From Anaerolineales bacterium (GTDB lineage Bacteria; Chloroflexota; Anaerolineae; Anaerolineales; Villigracilaceae): 54,047 nt of DNA. How positions within the stretch are numbered: position 1 is the stretch's first letter; every line of letters starts with the position of its first letter. Shown piece after piece: positions 8,396-15,635 of the stretch. The notes under the pieces were generated by a model, which saw only the letters and a program-made list of their open reading frames with translations, ran no database searches and was not told where the DNA came from. The translations under genes were made by a program, and so were the position numbers. The DNA lies in assembly GCA_020060625.1 (NCBI GenBank), contig JAGUZU010000066.1, positions 1-54,047 of the forward strand, read 5' to 3'.

Positions 8396-9790
8396 ATGCC
8401 TACAGAATTCGAAACCTTCCTTCAAAAATACCCCACCTACGAACAAACTTCCAAAATAGACGAACTGCGCAAGACCGACTACGCCCGCCTCGACGCAGGC
8501 GAACACGTCTATTTCGATTACACCGGCGGCGGCATCTACGCTGAATCGCAAATTCAAAAACATCAACAACTCCTGCGCGAAAACGTCTTTGGCAACCCGC
8601 ACTCATCCAACCCCACCTCCATCGCCGCCACGCATCTCGTCGAAGGCACGCGCGAATACATCCTCAAATTCTTCAACGCCGATCCAAACGAATATCTCGC
8701 CATCTTCACGCCCAACGCCAGCGGCGCGCTCAAACTCGTCGGCGAGTCCTATCCCTTCCCGAACGGACGTTACCTGCTGACCTTCGACAACCACAACTCC
8801 GTCAATGGGATTCGGGAATTCGCCCACGCTCGCGGCGCGGATGTGACCTACATCCCCGTCATGCTGCCAGACATGCGCGTCGACGCCTCCCAACTTGACC
8901 TGGAACTGTCCCGCCCTTCCAAGGCTGGTCATAACCTGTTTGCTTTTCCCGCCCAATCGAACTTCTCCTCCGTCAAGCATCCGCTCGAATGGATCGAGAA
9001 AGCCCACGCCCACGGCTGGGATGTATTAGTGGATGCCGCTGCCTACGTCCCCACTAATAAACTCGACCTCAGCAAAGTCAAACCTGATTTCGTTCCGATC
9101 TCATTCTATAAAATCTTCGGCTACCCGACGGGACTCGGCGCACTCATTGCAAGAAAATCTGCATTGGCAAAGCTGCATCGTCCCTGGTTCGCCGGTGGGA
9201 CGATCACCGTCGCATCCGTACAAGGCGACAAATACTATCTCGCCGATGGCGCAGCCGCCTTCGAAGATGGCACGCTCGACTACTTAAATATCCCTGCTCT
9301 CGAAATTGGATTAAAGCATATCGAATCCATTGGCTACGACATCATCAGCGAACGTGTCAAAACACTCACCGGCTGGCTGTTGGAAAACCTCACCGCCATG
9401 AAACACAGTAACGGCGAGCCGCTGGTTCGGTTGTTCGGACCAAACTCCACCGAAGGAAGAGGCGGAGCGGTCACAGTCAACTTCTACGACAAAGACGGTC
9501 AAGCGTTCGATCATCGCTTCATCGAAAGTGAAGCCAACAAAGTGAATATCTCCCTGCGCACTGGCTGCTTCTGCAACCCCGGCGCCGGCGAAGTCGCCCT
9601 CGGCATCTCGCGCGTGGAATTAGACGTGTGCTTCACCCGCCCCGAACACAAAGACGTCATGTCCATAGATGAATTCCGCAAATGCATCGACGGCAAGTCC
9701 TCCGGCGCGGTTCGCATCTCGGTGGGGACCTTCACCAATTTCAATGACGTACAATCGCTTCTGGCGTTTGCAAGAGGGTTGTTGAGTTAA
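8396..9790 (+). CDS. Class V aminotransferase, MoCo sulfurase N-domain-like
   Basis: A 464-residue PLP enzyme of the NifS/cysteine desulfurase clan. The Schiff-base Lys is in SFYKIFGYPTGLGAL and the persulfide-type Cys is in LRTGCFCNPGA. Both motifs, with YFDYTGGG at the N-terminus, match the desulfurase domain of eukaryotic molybdenum-cofactor sulfurases more than NifS or SufS. No MOSC domain is attached or adjacent. A role as a stand-alone cysteine desulfurase or a sulfur donor to an unknown acceptor is inferred. AGGAG is 6 bases upstream of the ATG. Confidence 0.85.
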   Translation: MPTEFETFLQKYPTYEQTSKIDELRKTDYARLDAGEHVYFDYTGGGIYAESQIQKHQQLLRENVFGNPHSSNPTSIAATHLVEGTREYILKFFNADPNEYLAIFTPNASGALKLVGESYPFPNGRYLLTFDNHNSVNGIREFAHARGADVTYIPVMLPDMRVDASQLDLELSRPSKAGHNLFAFPAQSNFSSVKHPLEWIEKAHAHGWDVLVDAAAYVPTNKLDLSKVKPDFVPISFYKIFGYPTGLGALIARKSALAKLHRPWFAGGTITVASVQGDKYYLADGAAAFEDGTLDYLNIPALEIGLKHIESIGYDIISERVKTLTGWLLENLTAMKHSNGEPLVRLFGPNSTEGRGGAVTVNFYDKDGQAFDHRFIESEANKVNISLRTGCFCNPGAGEVALGISRVELDVCFTRPEHKDVMSIDEFRKCIDGKSSGAVRISVGTFTNFNDVQSLLAFARGLLS

Positions 9791-9792
9791 TG

Positions 9793-10090
9793 TCATGCTG
9801 AGCGATAGTGAAGCATCTCTACGCCAATCAAGAGACTCTTCGCCTTCGGCTCAGAGTGACACCACCTTGTCATGCTGAGCGATAGCGAAGCATCTCTACG
9901 CCAATCAAGAGACTCTTCGCCTTCGGCTCAGAGTGACACAACCTTGTCATGCTGAGCGATAGTGAAGCATCTCTACGCCAATCAAGAGACTCTTCGCCTT
10001 CGGCTCAGAGTGACACAACCTTGTCATGCTGAGCGAAGCGAAGCATCTTTACCACAGTCTAAGAGACCCTTCGCTCCGCTCAGGGTGACA
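9793..10090. repeat. Array of four family C palindromic repeats
   Basis: Four head-to-tail copies start at about 9793, 9870, 9945 and 10022, with a period of 75-77 bases. Each begins TGTCATGCTGAGCGA and ends GCTCAGAGTGACA or a close variant, so each unit is itself an imperfect palindrome. The first three are nearly identical and the fourth has diverged. Single related pieces are at 10409-10474 and 18225-18263. The array fills the whole gap between the aminotransferase gene and the GIY-YIG gene. Confidence 0.9.
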
Positions 10091-10104
10091 ATAAGAGAGG
10101 GTTT

Positions 10105-10401
10105 ATGAAAACATATTACGTTTACATCATGGCAAGCAGATCACGGGTCATTTACACGGGTGTAACCGGCAATCTTGAACGGCGTGTATATGAACACAAG
10201 AACAAACTCGTTGAGGGGTTTACGAAAAAATACAACGTCAACCAACTTGTGTACTTTGAAGAAACAAATGATGTCAATGTCGCGCTTAATCGCGAAAAGC
10301 AGATCAAGGGCTGGTTGCGGTCAAAGAAGATCGCATTGATCGAGTCCATAAACCCGACTTGGAAGGACTTAAGTTTGGAATGGTATGAATTACCGGGTTA
10401 G
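10105..10401 (+). CDS. Small GIY-YIG nuclease-domain protein
   Basis: A 98-residue stand-alone GIY-YIG domain of the UPF0213/URI type. Seen: the first strand YYVYIMAS, the second IYTGVTGNL, the conserved Arg in NLERRVYEHK, and the metal-binding Glu in LNREKQIKGW. Related proteins are structure- or site-specific endonucleases, but cellular roles are mostly unknown. It is flanked by repeat family C on both sides (9793-10090 and 10409-10474), which suggests a link between nuclease and repeats (inference). GAGAGGG precedes the start. Confidence 0.88.
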   Translation: MKTYYVYIMASRSRVIYTGVTGNLERRVYEHKNKLVEGFTKKYNVNQLVYFEETNDVNVALNREKQIKGWLRSKKIALIESINPTWKDLSLEWYELPG

Positions 10402-10408
10402 CATGGCT

Positions 10409-10474
10409 TGTTATGCTGAGCCAAAGGCGAAGCATCTCTACGCCCATTCCAGAGACTCTTCGCTCAGAGAGACA
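10409..10474. repeat. Family C repeat, single copy
   Basis: Starts TGTTATGCTGAGCC and ends CTCAGAGAGACA. It lies 8 bases after the GIY-YIG stop codon, so that gene is bracketed by family C. Confidence 0.8.
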
Positions 10475-10496
10475 ACCCCCAACCTCCCCCGTCCAA

Positions 10497-10526
10497 TTGA
10501 CAATATCCTGCCAGTAAATCTATAAT
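10497..10526 (+). promoter_or_regulatory. Sigma-70-type promoter of the HU-like gene
   Basis: A perfect TTGACA (10497-10502), an 18-base spacer and a perfect TATAAT (10521-10526). This is the strongest consensus promoter seen in the window. An 11-bp inverted repeat, CAATATCCTGC at 10501-10511 and GCAGGATATTG at 10555-10565, brackets the -10 and the expected start point, so a dimeric regulator or a 5' hairpin may control it. Confidence 0.85.
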
Positions 10527-10608
10527 ACCCTGTAAGAAAACTAAATATATCCTTGCAGGATATTGGTATTCTCGCAACGAAGATTTTCAAACCAGACAGG
10601 AGAAAGGC

Positions 10609-11004
10609 ATGGCCTCTCGAATTCAAGCGCTCAATCACTACCGTCCGCAGATCGAATATGGCGAGACCGCCGGGTGGCGCGAAGTCGCCGAATTGCTGGA
10701 AGCCCGCACGACATTAAGCAAAACGGACATCATCGCCACACTGACAGGTCTTCAAGATGCGGTGCTGTACTTCAATCTTCAAGGGCGCGGGGTCAAGCTC
10801 GAAGGGCTGGGAACCTACCTTCCGAATATCAACTATCAGGGAGAAATAGATGCGGCGCACCGTCTGGACAGGAGATTAAAGCGGCAGTTGAACAACGGCT
10901 CCTTTAGTGGAAAAATCCAAAACAAAAGGAATATCGGCAAAACCGTTGAAGAAGTGGTGGCAATGTGGAACGCCGAACATCCCGACGACCCTGTGCTATA
11001 CTGA
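10609..11004 (+). CDS. HU/IHF-like DNA-binding protein
   Basis: A 131-residue protein. The core SKTDIIATLTGLQDAVLYFNLQGRGVKLEGLGTY follows the HU pattern of two helices, a turn and a G-x-G-T-(F/Y) strand. It lacks the canonical long proline-tipped arm, which makes it an HU-like variant of the kind found outside classic hupA/hupB. AGGAG lies 6 bases before the ATG. The strong promoter and long leader suggest an abundant chromosomal protein. A copy of the HU/IHF fold is inferred, and DNA binding is untested. Confidence 0.6.
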   Translation: MASRIQALNHYRPQIEYGETAGWREVAELLEARTTLSKTDIIATLTGLQDAVLYFNLQGRGVKLEGLGTYLPNINYQGEIDAAHRLDRRLKRQLNNGSFSGKIQNKRNIGKTVEEVVAMWNAEHPDDPVLY

Positions 11005-11009
11005 AATCC

Positions 11010-11207
11010 ATGAATGGACAAACCCGCGCCAACATCAAACCCGGCATGACCGTGCTCATCGTCCTCAAACAAGACCAGCGCACGGGCAAGCTTACCAAAG
11101 GCATCGTCAAGGATATTCTCACGAAATCGCCAACGCATCCGCACGGCATTAAAGTCCGCCTGACGGATGGACAGGTGGGGCGAATAAAGGAGATCGTCGA
11201 AGCATAG
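11010..11207 (+). CDS. ywbE: YwbE family protein
   Basis: A 65-residue protein matching the YwbE (DUF2196) family almost end to end: NIKPGMTVLIVLKQDQRTGK, then GIVKDILTKSPTHPHGIKVRL and a DGQVGR ending. The compact beta fold is of unknown function, possibly nucleic-acid binding. TGC-TATACT (-10 at 10997-11002) ends 7 bases before the ATG and no Shine-Dalgarno sequence is present, so the gene may be leaderless. The -10 overlaps the end of the HU-like gene. A terminator follows. Confidence 0.92.
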   Translation: MNGQTRANIKPGMTVLIVLKQDQRTGKLTKGIVKDILTKSPTHPHGIKVRLTDGQVGRIKEIVEA

Positions 11208-11217
11208 AATACGATGA

Positions 11218-11243
11218 ACGCTCGGTCACAGGTCGGGCGTTTT
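11218..11243 (+). terminator. Probable terminator after ywbE
   Basis: Stem ACGCTCG/CGGGCGT (one G-U pair), a 9-base loop, and a short T-run. Confidence 0.6.
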
Positions 11244-11270
11244 ACTTTGCGCGTGCTATACTTTGCAGAG

Positions 11271-11332
11271 TTGCGGAGAACGCAGAGAAATTGATGAGAA
11301 ACTCCGCGACCTCTGCGTCTCGGCGGTTCAAA
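11271..11332. repeat. Dispersed palindromic repeat, family A copy 2
   Basis: Contains GCGGAGAACGCAGAGAAA and the end word CTCGGCGGTTCAAAA. The inverted copy at 43397 starts TTTTGAACCGCCGAG, which shows the two are the same element in opposite orientation. Confidence 0.75.
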
Positions 11333-11408
11333 ATAGTCGAATTTCCTATTCCCTTTTTGCAGGCGGCAACTTGCATTACTTTAACAAAACATCTGACCGG
11401 GATGAAAC

Positions 11409-12020
11409 ATGAAACTAAAACCCCTGCCATGTCTCATTATTCTTTTGTTCCTGCTGGCGTGTCAATTGCCGGGTCTTAAGCCTGTCACTCCCACGCCACA
11501 ACCCATTCCCACTCGACAAATTGAAATACTTCCAACGCTTACCCCGGTCTGTATCTCGGAGGAACCGACCCAGCGCGATATCGACCGCGCGCTCGCGTTC
11601 ACGGGTGAAATGTTTCAAAACGACGAATGGGAACGCAGTTACATGGTGATGAGCGGGCGCGTCGGCGTGACCTGGCTCAACAACCCGGTTGGCGCGGTGG
11701 CGTATCTCGAAGCCTTGATCTTCCCGTGCGGTTATGAGGAGCCTGATCTCAATGCTTATTTTGATACAGATAATTGGGACATCATCTTCGAAAATTACGA
11801 CGAGTACGAGATCGTTGACGAATGCAAAACAAACAACGGCTTGCGTTTGTACGAGATCGAATCCATCAACGAGGGTTTCGATTACAACATCCGCTACTGG
11901 GTGAAGAACGACACCGATACCCGCGTCATCACCATGATGATGACCTTTCCTGTGGATGCCGAAGCCTTGTTGGATGAATACGCTTCCCGCCTCTTTCCCT
12001 CACTTTCAATCTGCTCTTAG
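11409..12020 (+). CDS. Lipoprotein of unknown function
   Basis: A 203-residue secreted lipoprotein: basic start, hydrophobic core and lipobox LLAC with lipidated C18, then a Pro/Thr linker to about residue 50. The mature domain (about 50-203) has four further Cys residues that could form disulfides. No known domain was recognised. It resembles the small lipoproteins at 22233 and 31550 in layout, not in sequence. It precedes the amine dehydrogenase by 9 bases and may be cotranscribed with it. Confidence 0.75.
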   Translation: MKLKPLPCLIILLFLLACQLPGLKPVTPTPQPIPTRQIEILPTLTPVCISEEPTQRDIDRALAFTGEMFQNDEWERSYMVMSGRVGVTWLNNPVGAVAYLEALIFPCGYEEPDLNAYFDTDNWDIIFENYDEYEIVDECKTNNGLRLYEIESINEGFDYNIRYWVKNDTDTRVITMMMTFPVDAEALLDEYASRLFPSLSICS

Positions 12021-12029
12021 GAACCAAAC

Positions 12030-14066
12030 ATGACCTCCCGCTACGACATTCTCTTCCAACCCATCAAGATCGGACCCGTCACCGCGCCGAACCGTTTCTA
12101 TCAAGTTCCTCATTGCAACGGCTTCGGCTGGCGCATGCCGCAAGGGATGGCAGCCATGCGCGGCATGAAAGCCGAAGGCGGCTGGGGTGTGGTCTGCACC
12201 GAAGAGACGGAAATCCATTACACCAGCGACCTTTCGCCTTATTTTGAGGGTCGCATTTGGGACGATGACGACATCTCCGTCTGGCAGTTGATGACCGAAG
12301 CCGTTCATAAACACGGCGCATTGACTGGAATTGAACTGACATATAACAGCCACGACGCGGCAAACCTATATTCCCGCGCCGCTGCGTTCGGTCCGCGCTC
12401 GATGGGCATCACCGGTGGAGGCGGATTTGAGCCGGGTCAATGCCGCGCGGCAACAAAGGACGATCTCAAGCAAGTCCGCAAGTGGCATCGCAATGCGGCA
12501 ATCCGCGCCAAACGGGCAGGCTTCGACATCATCTACTGCTACGCCGCGCACAATATGACGCTGGCGTTTCATCTGCTTTCAAAGGACAATGACCGTTCCG
12601 ACGAATACGGCGGCTCGCTTGAAAACCGCACGCGTTTCTTCCGCGAACTGATCGAAGATACAAAAGAAGCCGTCGGCGACACCTGCGCCGTCGCCGTCCG
12701 CTTTGCCGTGGACGAACTCCTCGGCGTGGACGGGATCCAGCACGACGGCGAAGCAAAAGAGATCGTTTCGATGCTTGCCGAACTCCCTGACTTGTGGGAT
12801 GTGAACATCAGCGCATGGAAAAATGATTCAATAACATCTCGCTTTGGCAAAGAAGGTCATCAAGAAAAATATATTTCCTTCGTCAAGCAGATCACCACCA
12901 AACCCGTCGTCGGCGTGGGGCGATACACCTCGCCCGACAGCATGGTTTCCGCCATCGAGCGCGGCATCATGGACTTCATCGGCGCGGCGCGTCCGTCCAT
13001 TGCCGACCCCTTCCTGCCAAATAAAATCAAAGAAGGCAGGCACGAAGACATCCGCGAGTGCATTGGTTGTAATATCTGCGTCACGGGCGATACCCGCTTC
13101 GTTCCTATCAGATGCACACAAAATCCGACCATGGGCGAGGAGTATCGCCGCGACTGGCATCCCGAAATCATCGCGCCAAAGAAATCAAACGATGACATCC
13201 TCATCGTCGGCGCGGGACCGGCTGGTCTCGAAGCGGCTCGGGCGCTGGGTCAGCGCGGGTACAAGGTCATTCTCACCGACGCGAAGCGTGAGGCGGGCGG
13301 GCGCGTCCTGCTTGAGTCGCAACTCCCGAATCTGATCGAATGGCGGCGCGTCATTGACTGGCGTCTCACGCAAATCAACAAACTCGAAAATATTTATTTC
13401 TATCCATCCAGCCCGATGACCGCAAAGGACGTTCTCGAATCCGGCGAGCCGCACGTCATCATCGCCACAGGCGCGACGTGGCGGCGCGACGGCGTGGGTC
13501 GCAGCATTTCGCGCCCCGTTCAAGGCAATGGCAACATCTTCACCCCCGATGATCTGATGAATGGGAAAATACCAAGCGGCAAAGTCCTCATCTACGACGA
13601 TGACCATTACTACATGGGCGGCGTGCTTGCCGAATTACTTGCAACCAACGGCTGTGAAGTCACGCTGACGACGCCCGCCCCCGCCATCTCAGCGTGGACG
13701 GAATACACCCTCGAACAGGATCGGATTTACAAGCGTCTTCTTGACCTGAACGTGACTCTCCTCCCGCACCATGTTCTCGCCTCGCACTCCCCGACGACTG
13801 CCACAGTAACCCATGCCATCACCTCCGCTGAAACCACTCTCGCCTGCGATGCCGTGGTCATGGTCACAGATAGAATTCCAAACGACAACCTGTATCACGA
13901 ACTCAAGCCCGCGCTCGCAGATGGACGGCTCAAATCCCTGCGTCTCATCGGCGACGCCGAAGCCCCGAATATTATCGCCCAAGCCGTCTTCAGCGGTCAT
14001 CTTGCCGCGCGCGAATTCGGCGAAATCGTTGACCCGGACGTGACGCCGTTCAAGGTGGAAGGATAG
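12030..14066 (+). CDS. TMADH/histamine dehydrogenase-family flavoprotein
   Basis: A 678-residue iron-sulfur flavoprotein of the family containing tri- and dimethylamine dehydrogenase, histamine dehydrogenase and 2,4-dienoyl-CoA reductase. An N-terminal Old-Yellow-Enzyme barrel (1-340) has C29 in VPHCNGFG at the position that forms the 6-S-cysteinyl-FMN bond. The [4Fe-4S] Cys are C344, C347, C350 and C362. The C-terminal half has the ADP-binding fold (VGAGPAGLEAARALG). Compared with TMADH as remembered, the substrate-bowl residues Tyr60, Trp264 and Trp355 align with E59, W263 and D354. The W-to-D change is also known in histamine dehydrogenase, so a diamine or other cationic amine is a better guess than trimethylamine. 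Confidence 0.88.
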   Translation: MTSRYDILFQPIKIGPVTAPNRFYQVPHCNGFGWRMPQGMAAMRGMKAEGGWGVVCTEETEIHYTSDLSPYFEGRIWDDDDISVWQLMTEAVHKHGALTGIELTYNSHDAANLYSRAAAFGPRSMGITGGGGFEPGQCRAATKDDLKQVRKWHRNAAIRAKRAGFDIIYCYAAHNMTLAFHLLSKDNDRSDEYGGSLENRTRFFRELIEDTKEAVGDTCAVAVRFAVDELLGVDGIQHDGEAKEIVSMLAELPDLWDVNISAWKNDSITSRFGKEGHQEKYISFVKQITTKPVVGVGRYTSPDSMVSAIERGIMDFIGAARPSIADPFLPNKIKEGRHEDIRECIGCNICVTGDTRFVPIRCTQNPTMGEEYRRDWHPEIIAPKKSNDDILIVGAGPAGLEAARALGQRGYKVILTDAKREAGGRVLLESQLPNLIEWRRVIDWRLTQINKLENIYFYPSSPMTAKDVLESGEPHVIIATGATWRRDGVGRSISRPVQGNGNIFTPDDLMNGKIPSGKVLIYDDDHYYMGGVLAELLATNGCEVTLTTPAPAISAWTEYTLEQDRIYKRLLDLNVTLLPHHVLASHSPTTATVTHAITSAETTLACDAVVMVTDRIPNDNLYHELKPALADGRLKSLRLIGDAEAPNIIAQAVFSGHLAAREFGEIVDPDVTPFKVEG

Positions 14067-14068
14067 TA

Positions 14069-14165
14069 TGTCGTTGCGAGGAGCGCTCTTGGTCTTCGCG
14101 ACGAAGCAACCCCCACCGGTGCAAGAGATTGCTTCGTCGGGGAGAGCGCCCTCCTCGCAATGACA
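14069..14165. repeat. Dispersed palindromic repeat, family B copy 2
   Basis: Ends TGTCGTTGCGAGGAG and CTCCTCGCAATGACA, with AGAGCGCC-type inner arms and GAAGCAAC/GATTGCTTCG words. It starts 2 bases after the amine dehydrogenase stop codon. The ATG of the next gene (14160) lies inside its right terminus. Confidence 0.88.
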
Positions 14166-15281
14166 TCGAAACTTATCCTCGTCACCGGCGCGACAGGTTA
14201 CATCGCCAGCCGACTCATCCCCCGCCTCCTCGAACGCGGATACCGCATCCGCGCGTTGGCTCGCCACCCCAAACGGCTCAAGACCAGGAAATGGTACTCG
14301 CAGGTGGAGGTCATGCAGGGCGACGTGACAGACCCATCCTCTCTACCCCGCGCTTTGGAAGGAGTCTGGACGGCGTATTATCTGATTCACAACATGTCAT
14401 CGGGGCATGGATACGCCTCCCGTGAAATCGAAGGCGCGCGCAATTTTGCATCCGCCGCGGAAGCCGCGGGCGTGGAACACATCATCTACCTCGGCGGGCT
14501 GGCAGACCCCGAACAGCACATCGCGCCGCATCTGCGTTCGCGCATCGAAACGGGGATGACGCTGCGGCGGGGCAAAGTTCCCGTCACCGAATTTCGCGCG
14601 GGGGTCATCATCGGCTCTGGGAGCATCTCTTTTGAAATGATCCGTTTTATGACCGAGTTGTTCCCCGTCATTCCCGGTCCTGCATGGATGAGAAATAAAT
14701 CCCAGCCGATTGCCGCGCAAAACGTCGTTGACTATCTGTTAGCCGCGCTCGAAAACCACAACGGCGAAGGCGGGGCTTTCGAGATCGGCGGACCCGGCAG
14801 TTTTACCTACCGGGAACTGATGCAAAAATACGCGGAGATCCGCGGTCACAAACGCGGGTTTCTTTTACTGCCGTGTATTCCAGTCTGGTTCATGGCGTTC
14901 GGCATCGGCTGGATGACGCCTGTCCCGTATCCAATCGCGTATGCGCTGGCGGGTGGGCTGTCCAGTGACAGCGTGGTACGGCACGGCGGGGCGGGGGAAA
15001 CCTTCCCTGAGGTAAGGCTTATTGATTTTGAATCAGCCGTCCGCGAGGCGATGAAGCGTCTGCATCCGCTGGAGGTGGAACAGGTTTGGGACGATGGTCG
15101 GGATGCGTCGCTCAAGCATGAAGGCTTTTTCATCCTGCATCGAAAAGATAGAAAGGCGGGGGAATTCATCCACAGGAAATTTTCCTTTGGCGAGGAGTGG
15201 AGTAACGGGCAGACGTTGTACTTCGCTCCGTTTGGGCTGTGCGGTTTTTTGTATTGGGCTTTCCGCCGCCTTTGGTGGTAG
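14160..15281 (+). CDS. NAD(P)-binding SDR protein, YbjT-like
   Basis: A 373-residue atypical short-chain dehydrogenase/reductase. The Rossmann motif VTGATGYIASRL starts at residue 8, followed by ALARHPKRL, GDVTDPSSL and YLIHNMSSG. The C-terminus (about 300-373), ending FAPFGLCGFLYWAFRRLWW, looks like a shortened DUF2867 domain as attached to YbjT-type proteins. Function and substrate are unknown. The start codon lies in repeat family B and has no Shine-Dalgarno sequence. The Rossmann strand begins so close to this Met that no better start is available. Confidence 0.8.
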   Translation: MTSKLILVTGATGYIASRLIPRLLERGYRIRALARHPKRLKTRKWYSQVEVMQGDVTDPSSLPRALEGVWTAYYLIHNMSSGHGYASREIEGARNFASAAEAAGVEHIIYLGGLADPEQHIAPHLRSRIETGMTLRRGKVPVTEFRAGVIIGSGSISFEMIRFMTELFPVIPGPAWMRNKSQPIAAQNVVDYLLAALENHNGEGGAFEIGGPGSFTYRELMQKYAEIRGHKRGFLLLPCIPVWFMAFGIGWMTPVPYPIAYALAGGLSSDSVVRHGGAGETFPEVRLIDFESAVREAMKRLHPLEVEQVWDDGRDASLKHEGFFILHRKDRKAGEFIHRKFSFGEEWSNGQTLYFAPFGLCGFLYWAFRRLWW

Positions 15282-15289
15282 AATGACGT

Positions 15290-15445
15290 AAATAAACGAT
15301 CAGCAAGCGGCGAAGCCGGTGTAATTCCGGCGCTGTCGCGCAACTGTGAGTTAGCGGATAGCAGTTGGCAGTTAGTAATTAGCCTTTGGGCTAAACGCTA
15401 ATCGCCAATCGCTAATCGCTAATAAGCCAGGTCGCCCGTTGTTGG
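15290..15445 (+). ncRNA. Cobalamin riboswitch aptamer
   Basis: Core elements are present in order: GCCGGTGTAATTCCGGC, CTGTCGCGCAACTGTGA, and a B12-box-like AGCCAGGTCGCCC near 15425. Between them a 72-base segment (15351-15422) forms a 34+34 base imperfect hairpin with a TTTG loop, built of GCTAATCGC-type repeats, in place of the usual short variable arm. It precedes the B12 transport and salvage operon, so it should repress it when adenosylcobalamin is plentiful. Confidence 0.88.
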
Positions 15446-15511
15446 TCGGTTCAACCACTTCTCGCGGAAAGGAGGTGGAGGACGGCACACAACGGATTGC
15501 CTCTCCAACCT

Positions 15512-15545
15512 CCCCAGCCCATGCTGGGGATTTTGATTCTTTTAC
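15512..15545 (+). terminator. Candidate riboswitch expression platform terminator
   Basis: Stem CCCCAGC/GCTGGGG with a 4-base loop, followed by ATTTTGATTCTTTT. It lies between the aptamer and btuF, about 90 bases before the ATG, so premature termination is the likely control mode. The antiterminator pairing was not worked out. Confidence 0.65.
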
Positions 15546-15635
15546 AGTACCGCGACACATCGTCCCCGCAGGGGGTTCATGTCGCCCCCCGGCGCAAGAC
15601 AAGTCTTACGGTACAAAAAATTACAGGAGAAAACC

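Noticed and set aside
9793-10090. CRISPR array
   Set aside because: The repeat is 75-77 bases and contiguous with no distinct spacers, and each unit is a full palindrome. No cas genes are nearby.
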